Below, piece by piece: positions 26,111 to 35,193 of a DNA stretch of 64,000 nucleotides. The first letter of the stretch is position 1, and every line of letters starts with the position of its first letter. Made by a program: the position numbers and the translations under genes. The stretch is from Amycolatopsis sp. NBC_01480 (GTDB lineage Bacteria > Actinomycetota > Actinomycetes > Mycobacteriales > Pseudonocardiaceae). The stretch is taken from positions 8,990,001 to 9,054,000 of the forward strand of contig NZ_CP109442.1 in assembly GCF_036227205.1 (NCBI RefSeq), in the 5' to 3' direction. A model generated the notes under the pieces. It was not told the DNA's origin. It was given only the letters and a program-made list of their open reading frames with translations, and did not search any database.

Positions 26111-26403
26111 TCAGAGCGCGACAGGCGCGGCGCAGACGGTGAAGCCGCCGCCGAGAGGGCCGCCGTCCAGCTCCGCGCGGCGGCGTTCGGTCTCTTCCCG
26201 GGTCAGGTGGACGCTCAAGACCGACGGCTCGGGGACCTGTCCGACCACGACGTAGACGTACCGGTACCGCTCCCGGTCCACCACCGGCCCCTCCCCGCGG
26301 CGATCACCGCGGCCAGCTCCTCGACGCCGGCCAACGGCGTGCCGAAACCGCCGTTCACCCCGAACAGCGCGGTCGCCGCCCACGGCGACGCGGGCGGGAG
26401 CAT
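26111..26403 (-). pseudogene. Small hypothetical gene split by a frameshift
   Basis: From ATG 26403 the frame MLPPASPWAATALFGVNGG continues to GVEELAAVIAAG. The rest, GPVVDRERYRYVYVVVGQVP to the stop at 26111, lies in another frame. A single G lost from the G-run near 26296-26305 would explain the break; repair gives about 97 residues. Both parts have strong coding bias, but I recognise no family, and no good ribosome site is seen. A consensus error is as likely as decay. Confidence 0.4.
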
Positions 26404-26644
26404 GGACGAAGGGTCGGCTCGTCCCCCAGCCGCTCGTCGATGGTCCGGCCGAGAATCATCCCCGCCTCACCGGAGTGCCGGGCGGAGGAGTCAGGCGGTG
26501 CCGGCGGCAGTGAAGTGCCAACCCGTGGCGCCGTCCGGGACGGTGCGAGCACAGGCGGCGACACGCTGTGTCCCGGCAACCTGGTCGTCCACAGTGGACA
26601 TCCAGCCGGAACGGAACCGGCAACCGCCCGGCAAACCAAAAACC

Positions 26645-26676
26645 GCCCGCCGCCCGAAACAACTCAGGCGGCGGGC
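26645..26676 (-). terminator. Rho-independent terminator of the tms operon
   Basis: Read leftwards, GCCCGCCGCC and GGGCGGCGGGC form the stem and are followed by a T-rich GGTTTTTGG run, 8 bases past the stop of the methyltransferase gene. Confidence 0.85.
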
Positions 26677-26683
26677 CCAGTTC

Positions 26684-27958
26684 TCAGACGCCCCAGTCCG
26701 GCCGCAGCGGCAGGTGCGCTTCGCCGTTCGGCTCGACCTTCACGCCGAGGACCTGGTGCAGCTCGATCTCACGGCGTTCGAACGCCAGGCGGCAGGCGGC
26801 CATGTACAGGGCCCACACGCGACTGCGCCCGGCGCCCGCCTCGGCGACCGCCTCGTCCCAGTGCTCGTCGAGGTTCGCGCACCAGCCGGCGAGCGTGGAG
26901 GCGTAGTGCTCGCGCAGGTTTTCCGAGTGCCGGACCTCCAGGCCGCTGTCGTGCATGGCCGTGACGATCTCGCCGACGGCCTCCAGCTCGCCGTCGGGGA
27001 AGACGTAGCGGTCGATGAAACCGCGCGAGTGGTGCGCGACGCTGGTGTCCGGGTTCGTGATGCAGTGGTTCAGCAGCCGGCCGCCCGGCTTGAGCCGCTT
27101 GGCCAGGAAACCGAAGTAGGAGTCCAGGTTCCGGGCCCCGATGTGCTCGGTCAGGCCGATCGACGAGATCGCGTCGAAGCCCGTCTCGGTGATGTCGCGG
27201 TAGTCGGAGTGGCGGACCTCGGCGCGGTCCGCGAGCCCCTTCGCCACGATGTCCTTCTGCGCCCAGCTCGCCTGCTCCCGCGACAGCGTGACGCCCAGGA
27301 CCGTGACGCCGTAGTGCTCCGCCGCGTGCTCGGCCATGCCGCCCCAGCCGCAGCCGACGTCCAGCAGCCGCATGCCCGGCTTCAGCCCGAGCTTGCGGCA
27401 GACGAGGTCGAACTTGTTCGCCTGCGCCTCTTCCAGCGAGGCCTCCGCCTTGGGGAAAACCGCGCAGGTGTACGCCATCGACGGGCCGAGCACCAGCTCG
27501 TAGAACCGGTTGGACACGTCGTAGTGGTTCGCGATCGCGCTGCTGTCACGCGCCTTCGAGTGCCGGAATCCTTGCACCGTACGGCGAAGGCGGCTCGGCA
27601 GCTCCTCGGCGGGCGGCGCCACGCGGCGCAGGTGCGTCGGGCCGAGTTTGCGCAGCAGCCAGACGCGGTCGGCCGTGGTCAGCTGGTCCACCTGGGAGGC
27701 CAGCGCGTGCAACGCGGTGTACAGGTCGCCCTTGACGTCCAGCGCGCCCGCCACGTACGCGCGGGCCAGACCGAGGTCGCCCGGCGAGGACATCAGGTAC
27801 GTCAGCGCCAGCGGGGAGCGCACCTCGATCGCCACCGGGGCGTCCTCGGGGCCGCTGCGGCTGTCGTCGTACGCGGTGATCGACACCTCCGCGCTCGGGC
27901 CGAGCAGCCGCGTGAAGACCTCGCCGACCGGGGTCTGGACCTTGTTCATGTTCGTCAT
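26684..27958 (-). CDS. tmsB: SAM-dependent fatty acyl methyltransferase (CFA synthase family, tuberculostearate type)
   Basis: The 424-residue protein belongs to the cyclopropane fatty acid synthase family. LLDVGCGWGG at 198-207 binds S-adenosylmethionine, ANHYDVSNRFYEL lies at 143-155, and GLTEHIGARNLDSYF follows. Its pairing with an FAD oxidoreductase gene upstream matches the actinobacterial tmsA/tmsB (bfaAB) pair. There the methyltransferase adds a methylene group at carbon 10 of oleoyl chains in phospholipids, and the oxidoreductase reduces it to 10-methylstearate. Only 22 bases separate the two genes, so they form an operon. A cyclopropane product is the alternative. Confidence 0.88.
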   Translation of the reverse strand: MTNMNKVQTPVGEVFTRLLGPSAEVSITAYDDSRSGPEDAPVAIEVRSPLALTYLMSSPGDLGLARAYVAGALDVKGDLYTALHALASQVDQLTTADRVWLLRKLGPTHLRRVAPPAEELPSRLRRTVQGFRHSKARDSSAIANHYDVSNRFYELVLGPSMAYTCAVFPKAEASLEEAQANKFDLVCRKLGLKPGMRLLDVGCGWGGMAEHAAEHYGVTVLGVTLSREQASWAQKDIVAKGLADRAEVRHSDYRDITETGFDAISSIGLTEHIGARNLDSYFGFLAKRLKPGGRLLNHCITNPDTSVAHHSRGFIDRYVFPDGELEAVGEIVTAMHDSGLEVRHSENLREHYASTLAGWCANLDEHWDEAVAEAGAGRSRVWALYMAACRLAFERREIELHQVLGVKVEPNGEAHLPLRPDWGV

Positions 27959-27980
27959 CTCTCTTCTCAGGCCAGTGGGG

Positions 27981-29378
27981 TCAGCGCCGCCGGACGCACT
28001 TCTCGTGCAGGTCCAGCAGCCGGCTGTCCGGGTCGTAGGCTCCCTTGAGCTTGCGGTAGGCGTCGCCGTTGTAGAGCCGCCAGAACTCGTCGGCTTCGTA
28101 GAAGCTGTCCGAGTACAGCGACTTGCGGCCGCCGAGGGCGGTGACCTCGGCCTCGATCATCCGGTTGTGCGTGTCGGCCGCCTCGCCCGGATCGAGCGGC
28201 ACGGCCGACCAGAACCCGAAGTTGACGTACAGCGCGTCCGGGTTCATCTCGTACAGCGGCCAGCTCACGCCGCCCGGGCGCCCCTTCAGCGGGCACACCC
28301 AGACCGGGTTGATCGGGATCTCGCGTTCGAAGAACTCCAGGAACTCCGCGGCCCGCTCCAGCGGCACCTCGATGTCCTGGACCACCGTCTCCTCCGGCGG
28401 CAGGCCGCGCGCCGTCAGCAGCCGCTCGGCGAACCGGAACCGGCGGTCCAGCGCCACCAGCTTCCAGTACACCGAAGAGCGCAGCAGCCGGCGGCCGAGC
28501 AGCAGCCGCGGCAGCCGGCTCTGGACGCCGAACGCGCGTGAGCACCAGAACCAGTCGGTGTCCCACCGCCACAGGTAGTCGCGCACGGTGAGGTGATCGG
28601 TGCGGCGGCTCTGGATGGAGCGGTAGTAGATGCCGAGCCAGGTGTAGTCGCTGGTCTCGGGCGCGGTGTCGGTGAACGTGCCGAGCGTCAGGTACAGCTC
28701 GTCCGGCCCGAACACGGTGCCGTCCACGAAGTCGACGGCCTCGCCCTCGTGGGCCTGCGCGCGGCAAGCGTCGCCGAGCGCCGTGAAGTAGCTGTCCCGG
28801 TCGTGGTAGCGGACGTGGCGCAGCCGGACGTACGGCTTCACCGGCTCCAGCTCGATCCGCAGCCGCAACGCGTAGCCGAGGGTGCCGTAGGAATTGGGGA
28901 AGCCGTGGAACAACTCGCGGTGCTCGTTGTCCGGCCGGGCCACGACCACCCGCCCGTCGCCGGTGAGCAGCTCCATCTCCAGCACCGACTCGTGCGGCAT
29001 GCCGTTGCGGAACGAGGAGGACTCGATGCCGAGCCCGGTCACCGCGCCGCCCAGGGTGATGGTCTTGAGCTGCGGCACGACCAGCGGCATCAGCCCGTGC
29101 GCCAGGGTGGCGTCGACCAGCTGCTCGTAGGTGACCATGCCCTCGACCTCGGCCGTGCGGGCCTCCGGGTCGACGCGCAGCACGTGGGTGAAGCCCGAAA
29201 CGTCCAGCCCCGGGGTTTTCGTCGCGGCCCGCGAGCGGAACAGGTTGGAAGTCCGTTTCGCCAGCCGGACCGTACCGTGGCGAGGGATCGCCGCCAGCTG
29301 CTTCAGCAGCTCCGCGACGCGCAGCTCGTGCGCCGGGAAGTCCGGGCGCACGGGCCGGGTGGTGGGGTCACTCGTCAT
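27981..29378 (-). CDS. tmsA: FAD-binding oxidoreductase of 10-methyl fatty acid synthesis
   Basis: The 465-residue protein carries a vanillyl-alcohol-oxidase-type FAD domain in its N-terminal half (VDPEARTAEVEGMVTYEQLV, LKTITLGGAVTGLGIESSSFRNG, YGTLGYALRLRIEL). A large C-terminal substrate domain ends with YNGDAYRKLKGAYDP. This is the architecture of actinobacterial DUF/FAD oxidases next to ufaA1-like methyltransferases. The expected job is NADPH-dependent reduction of the 10-methylene acyl intermediate. It is the first gene of the tms pair, 120 bases behind the GntR gene on the same strand. No tmsC-like small membrane gene is next to it. Confidence 0.87.
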   Translation of the reverse strand: MTSDPTTRPVRPDFPAHELRVAELLKQLAAIPRHGTVRLAKRTSNLFRSRAATKTPGLDVSGFTHVLRVDPEARTAEVEGMVTYEQLVDATLAHGLMPLVVPQLKTITLGGAVTGLGIESSSFRNGMPHESVLEMELLTGDGRVVVARPDNEHRELFHGFPNSYGTLGYALRLRIELEPVKPYVRLRHVRYHDRDSYFTALGDACRAQAHEGEAVDFVDGTVFGPDELYLTLGTFTDTAPETSDYTWLGIYYRSIQSRRTDHLTVRDYLWRWDTDWFWCSRAFGVQSRLPRLLLGRRLLRSSVYWKLVALDRRFRFAERLLTARGLPPEETVVQDIEVPLERAAEFLEFFEREIPINPVWVCPLKGRPGGVSWPLYEMNPDALYVNFGFWSAVPLDPGEAADTHNRMIEAEVTALGGRKSLYSDSFYEADEFWRLYNGDAYRKLKGAYDPDSRLLDLHEKCVRRR

Positions 29379-29498
29379 GCTTGATCGCCATCACTCCATC
29401 GTGCCCCACGGGCGACGCGGGCGCAGCTACGGCTTCGTCTCACTGCCTTTCCCACACTGCGGAACAAGGCGTTAGTTCTTCACGAGGCAGTTCTTTTC

Positions 29499-30233
29499 TC
29501 AGGCGCTGGGCCCGTCCATCACCGCGATGTGGCGCTCCCAGCTGCCGCTCAGGTGCTGCTCCATCGCCTCGGCCGCGCGGTCCGGGTTGCGGCGCAGCAC
29601 GGCCCGCAGCACGCGATCGTGTTCGTCCACTGTGGTCAGTGCGTCGCCGGGGGCGGTGTTGAGGCGGAACATGTGCAGGTGCGTGTGGAGCCGCTGCACC
29701 GCCTGGGCCAGCAGCGGGCGGCCGGACGCGGCGGCGAGCGTGTCGTGGAACTCCTGGTCCAGCGCGGCGAACCGGCGGTAGACCAGGTACCGCTCGCCGG
29801 TCACGGGGTGGCTGCGCATGCCCTCGACGGTCGTCTCGAGGTGGTCCAGCTGCTCGTCGGTGGCGTGGGTGGCGGCCAGCGCCGCGGCCCGCGGCTCCAG
29901 CAGGCGCCGCATGTCGAACAGGTCCACCAGGCCGTCGACCGACAGCAGCTCGGTGGCGCGGTAGCCGGCCTGCGAACGCTTCGTCACCAGGCCGTCGGAT
30001 TCCAGGCGGGCCAGCGCCTCCCGCACCGGGGTCGGCGAAACCTCCAGCCGCCGCGCCAGGCTTTCGATGCCCACCCGCGCGCCCGGCTCGATCTCGTGGT
30101 CCATCACCAGGGCCTTGATCTCCTCGTAGACCCGGTCGGTGAGCCCCCGGCGGCCGCTGTCCTCCACATGACGGGACTCTAGCGGCCCGGCCACCACGTG
30201 ACCCGACCCTATAGGTTTCGTCGACGCCGACAT
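29499..30233 (-). CDS. GntR family regulator (FadR/FCD subfamily)
   Basis: Winged-helix residues LTDRVYEEIKALVMDHEIEPGARVGIESLARRLEVSPTPVREALARLESDGLV precede an all-helical FCD ligand domain (FDMRRLLEPRAAALAA, then DQEFHDTLAAASG and DEHDRVLRAVLRRNPDRAAEAMEQH). The ATG at 30233 has GAGAGGGG before it, giving 244 residues. A GTG at 30167 would give 222, closer to family length, and would put the CCTATAGG site at 30208 outside the coding region. It is divergent from the MFS/fucosidase operon and probably controls it through the CCTATAGG sites. FCD domains bind sugar acids or fatty acyl ligands. Confidence 0.9.
   Translation of the reverse strand: MSASTKPIGSGHVVAGPLESRHVEDSGRRGLTDRVYEEIKALVMDHEIEPGARVGIESLARRLEVSPTPVREALARLESDGLVTKRSQAGYRATELLSVDGLVDLFDMRRLLEPRAAALAATHATDEQLDHLETTVEGMRSHPVTGERYLVYRRFAALDQEFHDTLAAASGRPLLAQAVQRLHTHLHMFRLNTAPGDALTTVDEHDRVLRAVLRRNPDRAAEAMEQHLSGSWERHIAVMDGPSA
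30208..30215. promoter_or_regulatory. GntR half-operon site 1
   Basis: CCTATAGG, a perfect 8-base palindrome repeated at 30329-30336. It falls near the start of the GntR gene and may serve autoregulation. Confidence 0.5.
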
Positions 30234-30282
30234 CGGCCCCTCTCACGGCTGCTTAGGCCAGACGGTTCGGAAAATCCAGGTC

Positions 30283-30313
30283 TTGACACTACCAAGGCCA
30301 CTCTGGCTAGAGT
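30283..30313 (+). promoter_or_regulatory. Promoter of the MFS/fucosidase operon
   Basis: TTGACA at 30283-30288 and TAGAGT at 30308-30313 are separated by 19 bases (18 for the overlapping CTAGAG). Transcription would start near 30320, just before the CCTATAGG site at 30329. Confidence 0.6.
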
Positions 30314-30328
30314 CCTCTTCGCAGAGAT

Positions 30329-30336
30329 CCTATAGG
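30329..30336. promoter_or_regulatory. GntR operator site 2
   Basis: CCTATAGG within ATCCTATAGGAAAT, 16 bases after the putative -10 box. A bound repressor here would block the promoter of the sugar porter and fucosidase genes. Confidence 0.6.
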
Positions 30337-30418
30337 AAATTCTGCGCCGTGCTCCCCCAGCTGTCTCAAGCCGTCCCCAACCGCATCGCACTGTCGCGAG
30401 ACCGGAGGCCGATCGCCC

Positions 30419-31783
30419 GTGCCGGACCGGACCATCCTGCAGCCCGCACCAGCCACCGCCCGCATGCCCCGCTTCGTCGCCGTCGTGGCGGTGCTCGGCG
30501 GCATGGCCGGGCTGCTCTACGGCTACGACTCGGGCGCGATCTCGACCGCGCTCCCCTTTGTCACCAAGCAGTTCGGCCTCAGCTCCACCGCGCAGGGGCT
30601 GGTCACGAGCCTGATCCTGCTGGGCGCGCTGCCCTCGATCGTCGCGGGCACGCTCGTCGCCCGTCGTTACGACCGGCGCGCGCTGCTGCTGGTCGCGGGC
30701 ATCATCTTCATCGTCGGCTCGGTGGGCTGCGCGGTCGCGCCGAGCGTCGGCTGGCTGCTGCTCGCGCGGTTCGTGCTCGGCCTCGCCGTGGGCCTGGCCA
30801 ACATGTTCGGCCTGATCTACCTGACCGAGCTGGCCCCGAAACGCACCCGCGGCATGATCAGCGCGCTGTACCAGCTGGGCGTGAACATCGGCATCCTGTG
30901 CGCGTACGCCGCGGGCGACGCGCTGGCCGGCTCCGAATCGTGGCAGTGGATGCTGGGGCTCGGCGCCGCCCCGGCCGCGCTCTTCTTCGCCGGCATGCTC
31001 GCCAGCCCGCGCAGTCCCCGCTGGCTGATCCTGCGCGGACGCGACGCCGAAGCGGTCAGCGTGCTGACCCGGCTGCGGCCCACCAAGGCCGACGCCGTCA
31101 AGGAAGCCGGCGAGGTCAACGCCAGCCTGTCGGTGCAGGAGGCCCGGCTGGGCGACCTGTTCCGCCGCTACCGGCCCGCGCTCACGATCACCCTGGTGCT
31201 CACCTTCTTCCAGGTGTTCACCGGCATCAACGCGGTCGTCTACTACGCGCCGACGGTGTTCCAGGGCCTGGCCGAGCACACCAGCGACACCGGCATCATC
31301 GCGAACTACAGCGTCGGCGGCGCCCTGGTCCTGTCCACCGCGCTGTCACTGCCGTTCATCGACCGGCTGGGCCGGGTGAAGCTGCTGGCGATCAGCCTCG
31401 GCGTCCAGGTGGTGCCGCTGCTGCTGCTCGCGCTGTTCCCGCACCAGAGCACGCTGGACGTGGTCTGCGTGTTCGTCTACACCTTCGCGTTCGGGTTCGG
31501 CCTCGGGCCGGTGTTCTGGCTCTACGTGCCGGAGGTGCTGCCGCTGCGCGCCCGGGCGATCGGCATGGGCGTGGTGACCTTCACCCAGTACATGTTCAAC
31601 TTCCTGTTCTCGCTGACCTTCCCCGACCTGCTGAACGCGATCGGCTTCTGGGTGTTCGGCATCTACGCGGTGCTGTCGCTGCTCGGCCTGGTCTTCGTGC
31701 TCAGGAAGGTGCCGGAGACCTCGGGCCGCTCGCTCGAGGAGATCGAGGCGAACTGGCGCACCCGGAAACCCTTGCGCGCCTGA
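30419..31783 (+). CDS. MFS sugar:proton symporter
   Basis: The 454-residue protein starts at GTG with GGAGGCC 10 bases upstream. It has twelve predicted helices and the sugar porter signatures: GYDSGAIS in helix 1, [13 protein letters not shown] after helix 4, [19 protein letters not shown] in helix 7, and [13 protein letters not shown] at the end. These define the sugar porter (SP) family, which takes up a monosaccharide with protons. The fucosidase gene starts 49 bases downstream, so L-fucose or another released sugar is a fair guess. Its promoter carries the GntR-type CCTATAGG site. Confidence 0.92.
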   Translation: MPDRTILQPAPATARMPRFVAVVAVLGGMAGLLYGYDSGAISTALPFVTKQFGLSSTAQGLVTSLILLGALPSIVAGTLVARRYDRRALLLVAGIIFIVGSVGCAVAPSVGWLLLARFVLGLAVGLANMFGLIYLTELAPKRTRGMISALYQLGVNIGILCAYAAGDALAGSESWQWMLGLGAAPAALFFAGMLASPRSPRWLILRGRDAEAVSVLTRLRPTKADAVKEAGEVNASLSVQEARLGDLFRRYRPALTITLVLTFFQVFTGINAVVYYAPTVFQGLAEHTSDTGIIANYSVGGALVLSTALSLPFIDRLGRVKLLAISLGVQVVPLLLLALFPHQSTLDVVCVFVYTFAFGFGLGPVFWLYVPEVLPLRARAIGMGVVTFTQYMFNFLFSLTFPDLLNAIGFWVFGIYAVLSLLGLVFVLRKVPETSGRSLEEIEANWRTRKPLRA

Positions 31784-31832
31784 GTGTCCGGGCCGCGACC
31801 GCGCGCCCGGGGTGACTCGAAACGGAGGATCG

Positions 31833-33251
31833 ATGCGGATTTCTTCGAGACGGATTCCTTCCAGGCGACCGGGGGCCGTGGCGCTCGCCGTGGCCGCGCT
31901 GTTCGCGAGCGGCGTCGCGGGCGCACCGGCGGCGTCGGCGCAGCCACCCGCTGCGCAGGCCGAACCGCTGGACCTGGCGTTCGGCACTCAGGCCACGCAG
32001 AGCAGCACCGACTACGGCGGCACCGCCGATCGCGCGGTCGACGACGGGACCAACGGTGCCTTCTCCGGCAACTCCGTCAGCCACACCACCGAAGAAGCCC
32101 AGCCCTGGTGGCAGACCGACCTCGGCTCGGTGCGGGACACCTCGCGGATCGTGGTCTGGAACCGCACCGACTGCTGCGCCGGGCGGCTCTCGGACTTCTG
32201 GGTGCTGACCTCGGACCGGCCGATCACCGCGAAGACCGTCGACGAGGCCCGCGCCCAGCCGGGGGTCGAAGCCCAGCACGTCGGCTCGCTCACTGGGCCG
32301 TCGGTCGCGCTCAGCGTCCAGCGGCCCGCGCGTTACGTCCGGGTGCAGCTGGCCGGCACCGGTTACCTCTCCCTCGCCGAGGTGCAGGTGTACGGGCGCG
32401 AGACGATCAGCCCCTCGCCGTTGGCCCAGCGCTGGGTCAAGCAGAACCCGTTCGGGCTGTTCCTGCACTACAACATGTCCACTTACGACAATCAGCAGTG
32501 GGCCAATCCGCAGGCGCCGGAGTCGGAGTTCGCGCCGACCGCGCCGGTCGACCCCGATCAGTGGGCGGCCGCGATGAAGTCGGCCGGCATGACCTTCGGA
32601 GTGCTGACCGCCAAGCACCACGACGGCTTCGCGCTGTGGGACACCGCGGCGTCCACTCACGACATCGCCGCCAGTCCGTACCACAAGGACCTGGTGCGCC
32701 AGTACGTCGATGCCATGCACCGCAACGGTTTGAAGGTCGGCCTCTACTTCTCCATCTGGGACCGGCACACCGGCGACAGCCTGCAGCTCGTCCAGCAGCA
32801 GCTCACCGAGCTGCTCACCCGGTACGGCCCGGTGGACTACCTGTGGTTCGACGGCTGGGGCTGGCAGGTCCCGTACTCCGTGGTGCCGTACGCCCCGGTC
32901 CGGAACCTGATCCACCGGCTCTCGCCGAACACCGTGGTGGCCAACAACGACCACAACGGCACCCTGCAGACCAGCGACGTCGTCGTCTACGAGGTCCCGG
33001 TGCAGGGCGCCCCGCCGACGACGAACACCCGGCCGGTGGACGCCAGCGACACCCTGGACACCAACTCCACCTGGTTCCACACCACGGCCACCGGCGCGCC
33101 CCGCCCGGCGGCGGAGATCGCCGACATCCTCAAGAAGGTCAACGCCGGCAACGGTCTCTACCTGCTCGACGCCGGGCCGGACCTGGCCGGGCGGATCCCG
33201 CAGGACTACCTGGACCGGCTGGCCGAGATCGGCAAGCTGCGCAAGTCCTGA
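31833..33251 (+). CDS. Secreted GH29 alpha-L-fucosidase with N-terminal F5/8-type domain
   Basis: The 472-residue protein starts at ATG with ACGGAGG upstream and has a signal peptide ending ASAQPP. Residues about 45-190 form a discoidin-like carbohydrate-binding domain (QPWWQTDLGSV, RFVRVQL-like RYVRVQL). Residues 200-472 form the GH29 barrel: WVKQNPFGLFLHYNMST, LTAKHHDGFALWDT and YLWFDGWGW, whose Asp340 is the probable nucleophile. The acid/base cannot be placed with confidence. The domain order is reversed compared with many bacterial fucosidases, where such domains are C-terminal. It shares an operon with the sugar porter and meets GH30 at a terminator. Confidence 0.9.
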   Translation: MRISSRRIPSRRPGAVALAVAALFASGVAGAPAASAQPPAAQAEPLDLAFGTQATQSSTDYGGTADRAVDDGTNGAFSGNSVSHTTEEAQPWWQTDLGSVRDTSRIVVWNRTDCCAGRLSDFWVLTSDRPITAKTVDEARAQPGVEAQHVGSLTGPSVALSVQRPARYVRVQLAGTGYLSLAEVQVYGRETISPSPLAQRWVKQNPFGLFLHYNMSTYDNQQWANPQAPESEFAPTAPVDPDQWAAAMKSAGMTFGVLTAKHHDGFALWDTAASTHDIAASPYHKDLVRQYVDAMHRNGLKVGLYFSIWDRHTGDSLQLVQQQLTELLTRYGPVDYLWFDGWGWQVPYSVVPYAPVRNLIHRLSPNTVVANNDHNGTLQTSDVVVYEVPVQGAPPTTNTRPVDASDTLDTNSTWFHTTATGAPRPAAEIADILKKVNAGNGLYLLDAGPDLAGRIPQDYLDRLAEIGKLRKS

Positions 33252-33256
33252 CCAGA

Positions 33257-33306
33257 CCACAGGGGAGCCCCCGCCCGGCGCGAACCGGACGGGGGCTCCC
33301 CTGTGG
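33257..33306. terminator. Bidirectional terminator between GH29 and GH30
   Basis: Arms of 22 bases (33257-33278, 33285-33306) pair with one mismatch around 6 bases. The core is GGGGAGCCCCCG. It serves both convergent genes. Confidence 0.85.
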
Positions 33307-33314
33307 ACACCTCG

Positions 33315-34763
33315 CTACCAGGTGAAGGTCGCCGAGGTGTGGCCGGGCAGGTTGTAGGTGAAGGACTGCCCGCCCCAGTTGACCCGGACGCTCTGGGCAC
33401 TGGTGCTGGAGTTGTAGGCGATCAGCGCCTTGGACCCGTCGGGGTTCTTCCACGCGACGTTGCGCACCGTGGAGTTGTCGTTCGAGTCGATCCGGACCGC
33501 GCCGGGCTTCACGAACTTCGTCAGGTGGCCCATCGTGTAGTACTCGACGGTGTAGTCGACCTGGCCGCTGCGCGAGTCTCCGTTGTGGACGGTGATGAAC
33601 CCGGTGCAGGTGCCGCAGCCCCCGTTGTGCGGGCCCATGTTCTGGTCCACCGCGAGGCTCCACTTGGTGACCGTGCGGCTCCAGTTCCGCGTGTAGTCGA
33701 CGATGTTGTTCATGTCCTCGGCCTGCTGGTTGCCGACCCAGGTGCCACCCGAGTGCTCGGTGGAGTAGGCGTTGACGTTCGGGTACTGGTTGTGCACGGT
33801 GGTCTGCTGGCCGACGTCCCCGCCGTACCCGTGCCAGGCCATTCCGCCGAAGTTGGGATCGGTCCGGATCGCGGAGTCGTCCATCGTCGGGGCGGCGTAG
33901 GACTGGTACTGGTCCCAGTTCCAGTCCAGCGCCAGCACCTTGGTCGACAGCCCCGCGCTGTGCAACGCCGGCAGCAGGTTGTTCTTCGTGAAGTAGGCCA
34001 GGCCCGAGCCGTTCCAGTTGGTGGACGGGTAGCCGTTGCAGCAGGTCGGCTCGTTCTGCACGGTGAGGTAGTCGATCGGCACCCCGGCGTTTTTGTACGC
34101 CTGCAAGTACTTCACGAAGTACTGGGCGTAGTTGTTGTAGTACTGGGACTGCACCCAGCCCAGGTTGTAGCTGTCGTTGTCCTTCATCCACGGCGGCGCG
34201 CTCCACGGCGACGCCATCAGCTTCAGCTGCGGGTTCAGCTGCTTGGCCTGCTGGGTCAGCGGCAGCACGTCGGCCTGGTCGTGCGCGATGGAGAAGTGCG
34301 CCAGAGAGGGGTCGGTCTGCCCGGCGGGCATGTCGTCGAACGTGTAGCTGTAGCGCGCCAGGTCGGACGCCCCGATCGGGTTCCGCACGAAGCTCAGGCC
34401 GATCCCGGAGTTGGGGTCGAACAGCTTCTGCATCACGGCGTTGCGGGTGCTCTGCGAAAGCGCGCCGGAGGAGTTCATCAGCCACGCCGCGGTGTCGGTG
34501 AACGAGGCGCCACCACCCTCGAACTGCTGGTAGGTGGTGTTGTCGTTGACCGTGATGGTCTGCTGGCCGGTGCCGGTGCCCGCGGAGAACGCGATCGGAG
34601 TCTGCTTCTCCAAGCCTCGCGTCACCGTGCGGCCGCCGCCGTCACTGGTCGTGGTCAGCCAGATGTTCACCGGCTCGTTGGCCGCCTGCGCGGTCGGCAC
34701 CAGCATCGTCGAGACGGCCAGCGCCGCGACGCCGATCAGCGGCAGGAAGTGTCTTCTTCTCAT
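33315..34763 (-). CDS. Secreted GH30 glycosidase (beta-1,6-glucanase or related)
   Basis: I placed the start at ATG 34763 (MRRRHFLPLIGVAALAVST), since it opens a signal peptide ending AQAAN; the open frame extends further upstream without coding character. The 482-residue protein has the GH30 pattern: QQFEGGGASFTDTAAWL, LMASPWSAPPWMK, acid/base Glu238 in YLTVQNEP and nucleophile Glu336 in YSTEHSGG, then the usual beta-sandwich ending SFTYNLPGHTSATFTW. Subfamilies cut beta-1,6-glucan, beta-1,6-galactan or glucosylceramide; the soil-bacterial secreted type favours beta-1,6-glucan. A 19-base element 218 bases upstream is shared with the GH3 gene. Confidence 0.88.
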   Translation of the reverse strand: MRRRHFLPLIGVAALAVSTMLVPTAQAANEPVNIWLTTTSDGGGRTVTRGLEKQTPIAFSAGTGTGQQTITVNDNTTYQQFEGGGASFTDTAAWLMNSSGALSQSTRNAVMQKLFDPNSGIGLSFVRNPIGASDLARYSYTFDDMPAGQTDPSLAHFSIAHDQADVLPLTQQAKQLNPQLKLMASPWSAPPWMKDNDSYNLGWVQSQYYNNYAQYFVKYLQAYKNAGVPIDYLTVQNEPTCCNGYPSTNWNGSGLAYFTKNNLLPALHSAGLSTKVLALDWNWDQYQSYAAPTMDDSAIRTDPNFGGMAWHGYGGDVGQQTTVHNQYPNVNAYSTEHSGGTWVGNQQAEDMNNIVDYTRNWSRTVTKWSLAVDQNMGPHNGGCGTCTGFITVHNGDSRSGQVDYTVEYYTMGHLTKFVKPGAVRIDSNDNSTVRNVAWKNPDGSKALIAYNSSTSAQSVRVNWGGQSFTYNLPGHTSATFTW

Positions 34764-34980
34764 GCGGGGACACCGCCCGCAGCCAGGGGGAAGGGGGAGA
34801 TGGACACCGTTGTCACCTCTCTGCCGGGGCGCGCCGGGCGCGCCCGCACGGATCGACCGGAACGGGCGACGGAGAGCCGTCGAGAGGGGGCGAGGACGGT
34901 GAATAACCGACGACTTCGCTGTGCCCGCGAGAAAGTATGCATGCTCGCCGGCGGCCGGGCAATCCTTCACGGCTATTTTC

Positions 34981-34999
34981 TTCTCGACTCGAATTAAGG
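34981..34999 (-). promoter_or_regulatory. Shared 19-base element upstream of GH30
   Basis: Read towards GH30 it is CCTTAATTCGAGTCGAGAA, identical to 42265-42283 upstream of GH3 in the same orientation. It lies 218 bases before the GH30 start. Confidence 0.7.
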
Positions 35000-35121
35000 T
35001 GCGAACCTCCGCGACGGCCCGCACCTGCGTGGCGGGAAGACTCGGCGGGGCCGGCTCGCCCGAGCCGGAGGACCGCTCACCGGAACTCGTTCGCTGCGCC
35101 GGTCAGGCCGGAGACGGAGAA

Positions 35122-35160
35122 ACCGGGGTGCCGCGTCCTTTGTGGACACGGCACCCCGGT
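35122..35160 (-). terminator. Terminator of the dienelactone hydrolase gene
   Basis: Arms ACCGGGGTGCCGCGTCC and GGACACGGCACCCCGGT pair with one mismatch around a short loop, about 35 bases past the stop. Confidence 0.8.
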
Positions 35161-35193
35161 TCCGGACCGGCGTTCCGCTGAGCGGGAAAGACC

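Larger units (their letters stand above)
34764..35193. other. Intergenic region upstream of GH30
   Basis: No gene is visible. It holds the GH30 promoter zone with the shared element at 34981-34999 and the terminator of the dienelactone hydrolase gene at 35122-35160. Confidence 0.5.

Noticed and set aside
34764..35024. N-terminal extension of GH30 to 35024
   Set aside because: The first 87 codons lack coding bias and precede a perfect signal peptide at 34763.
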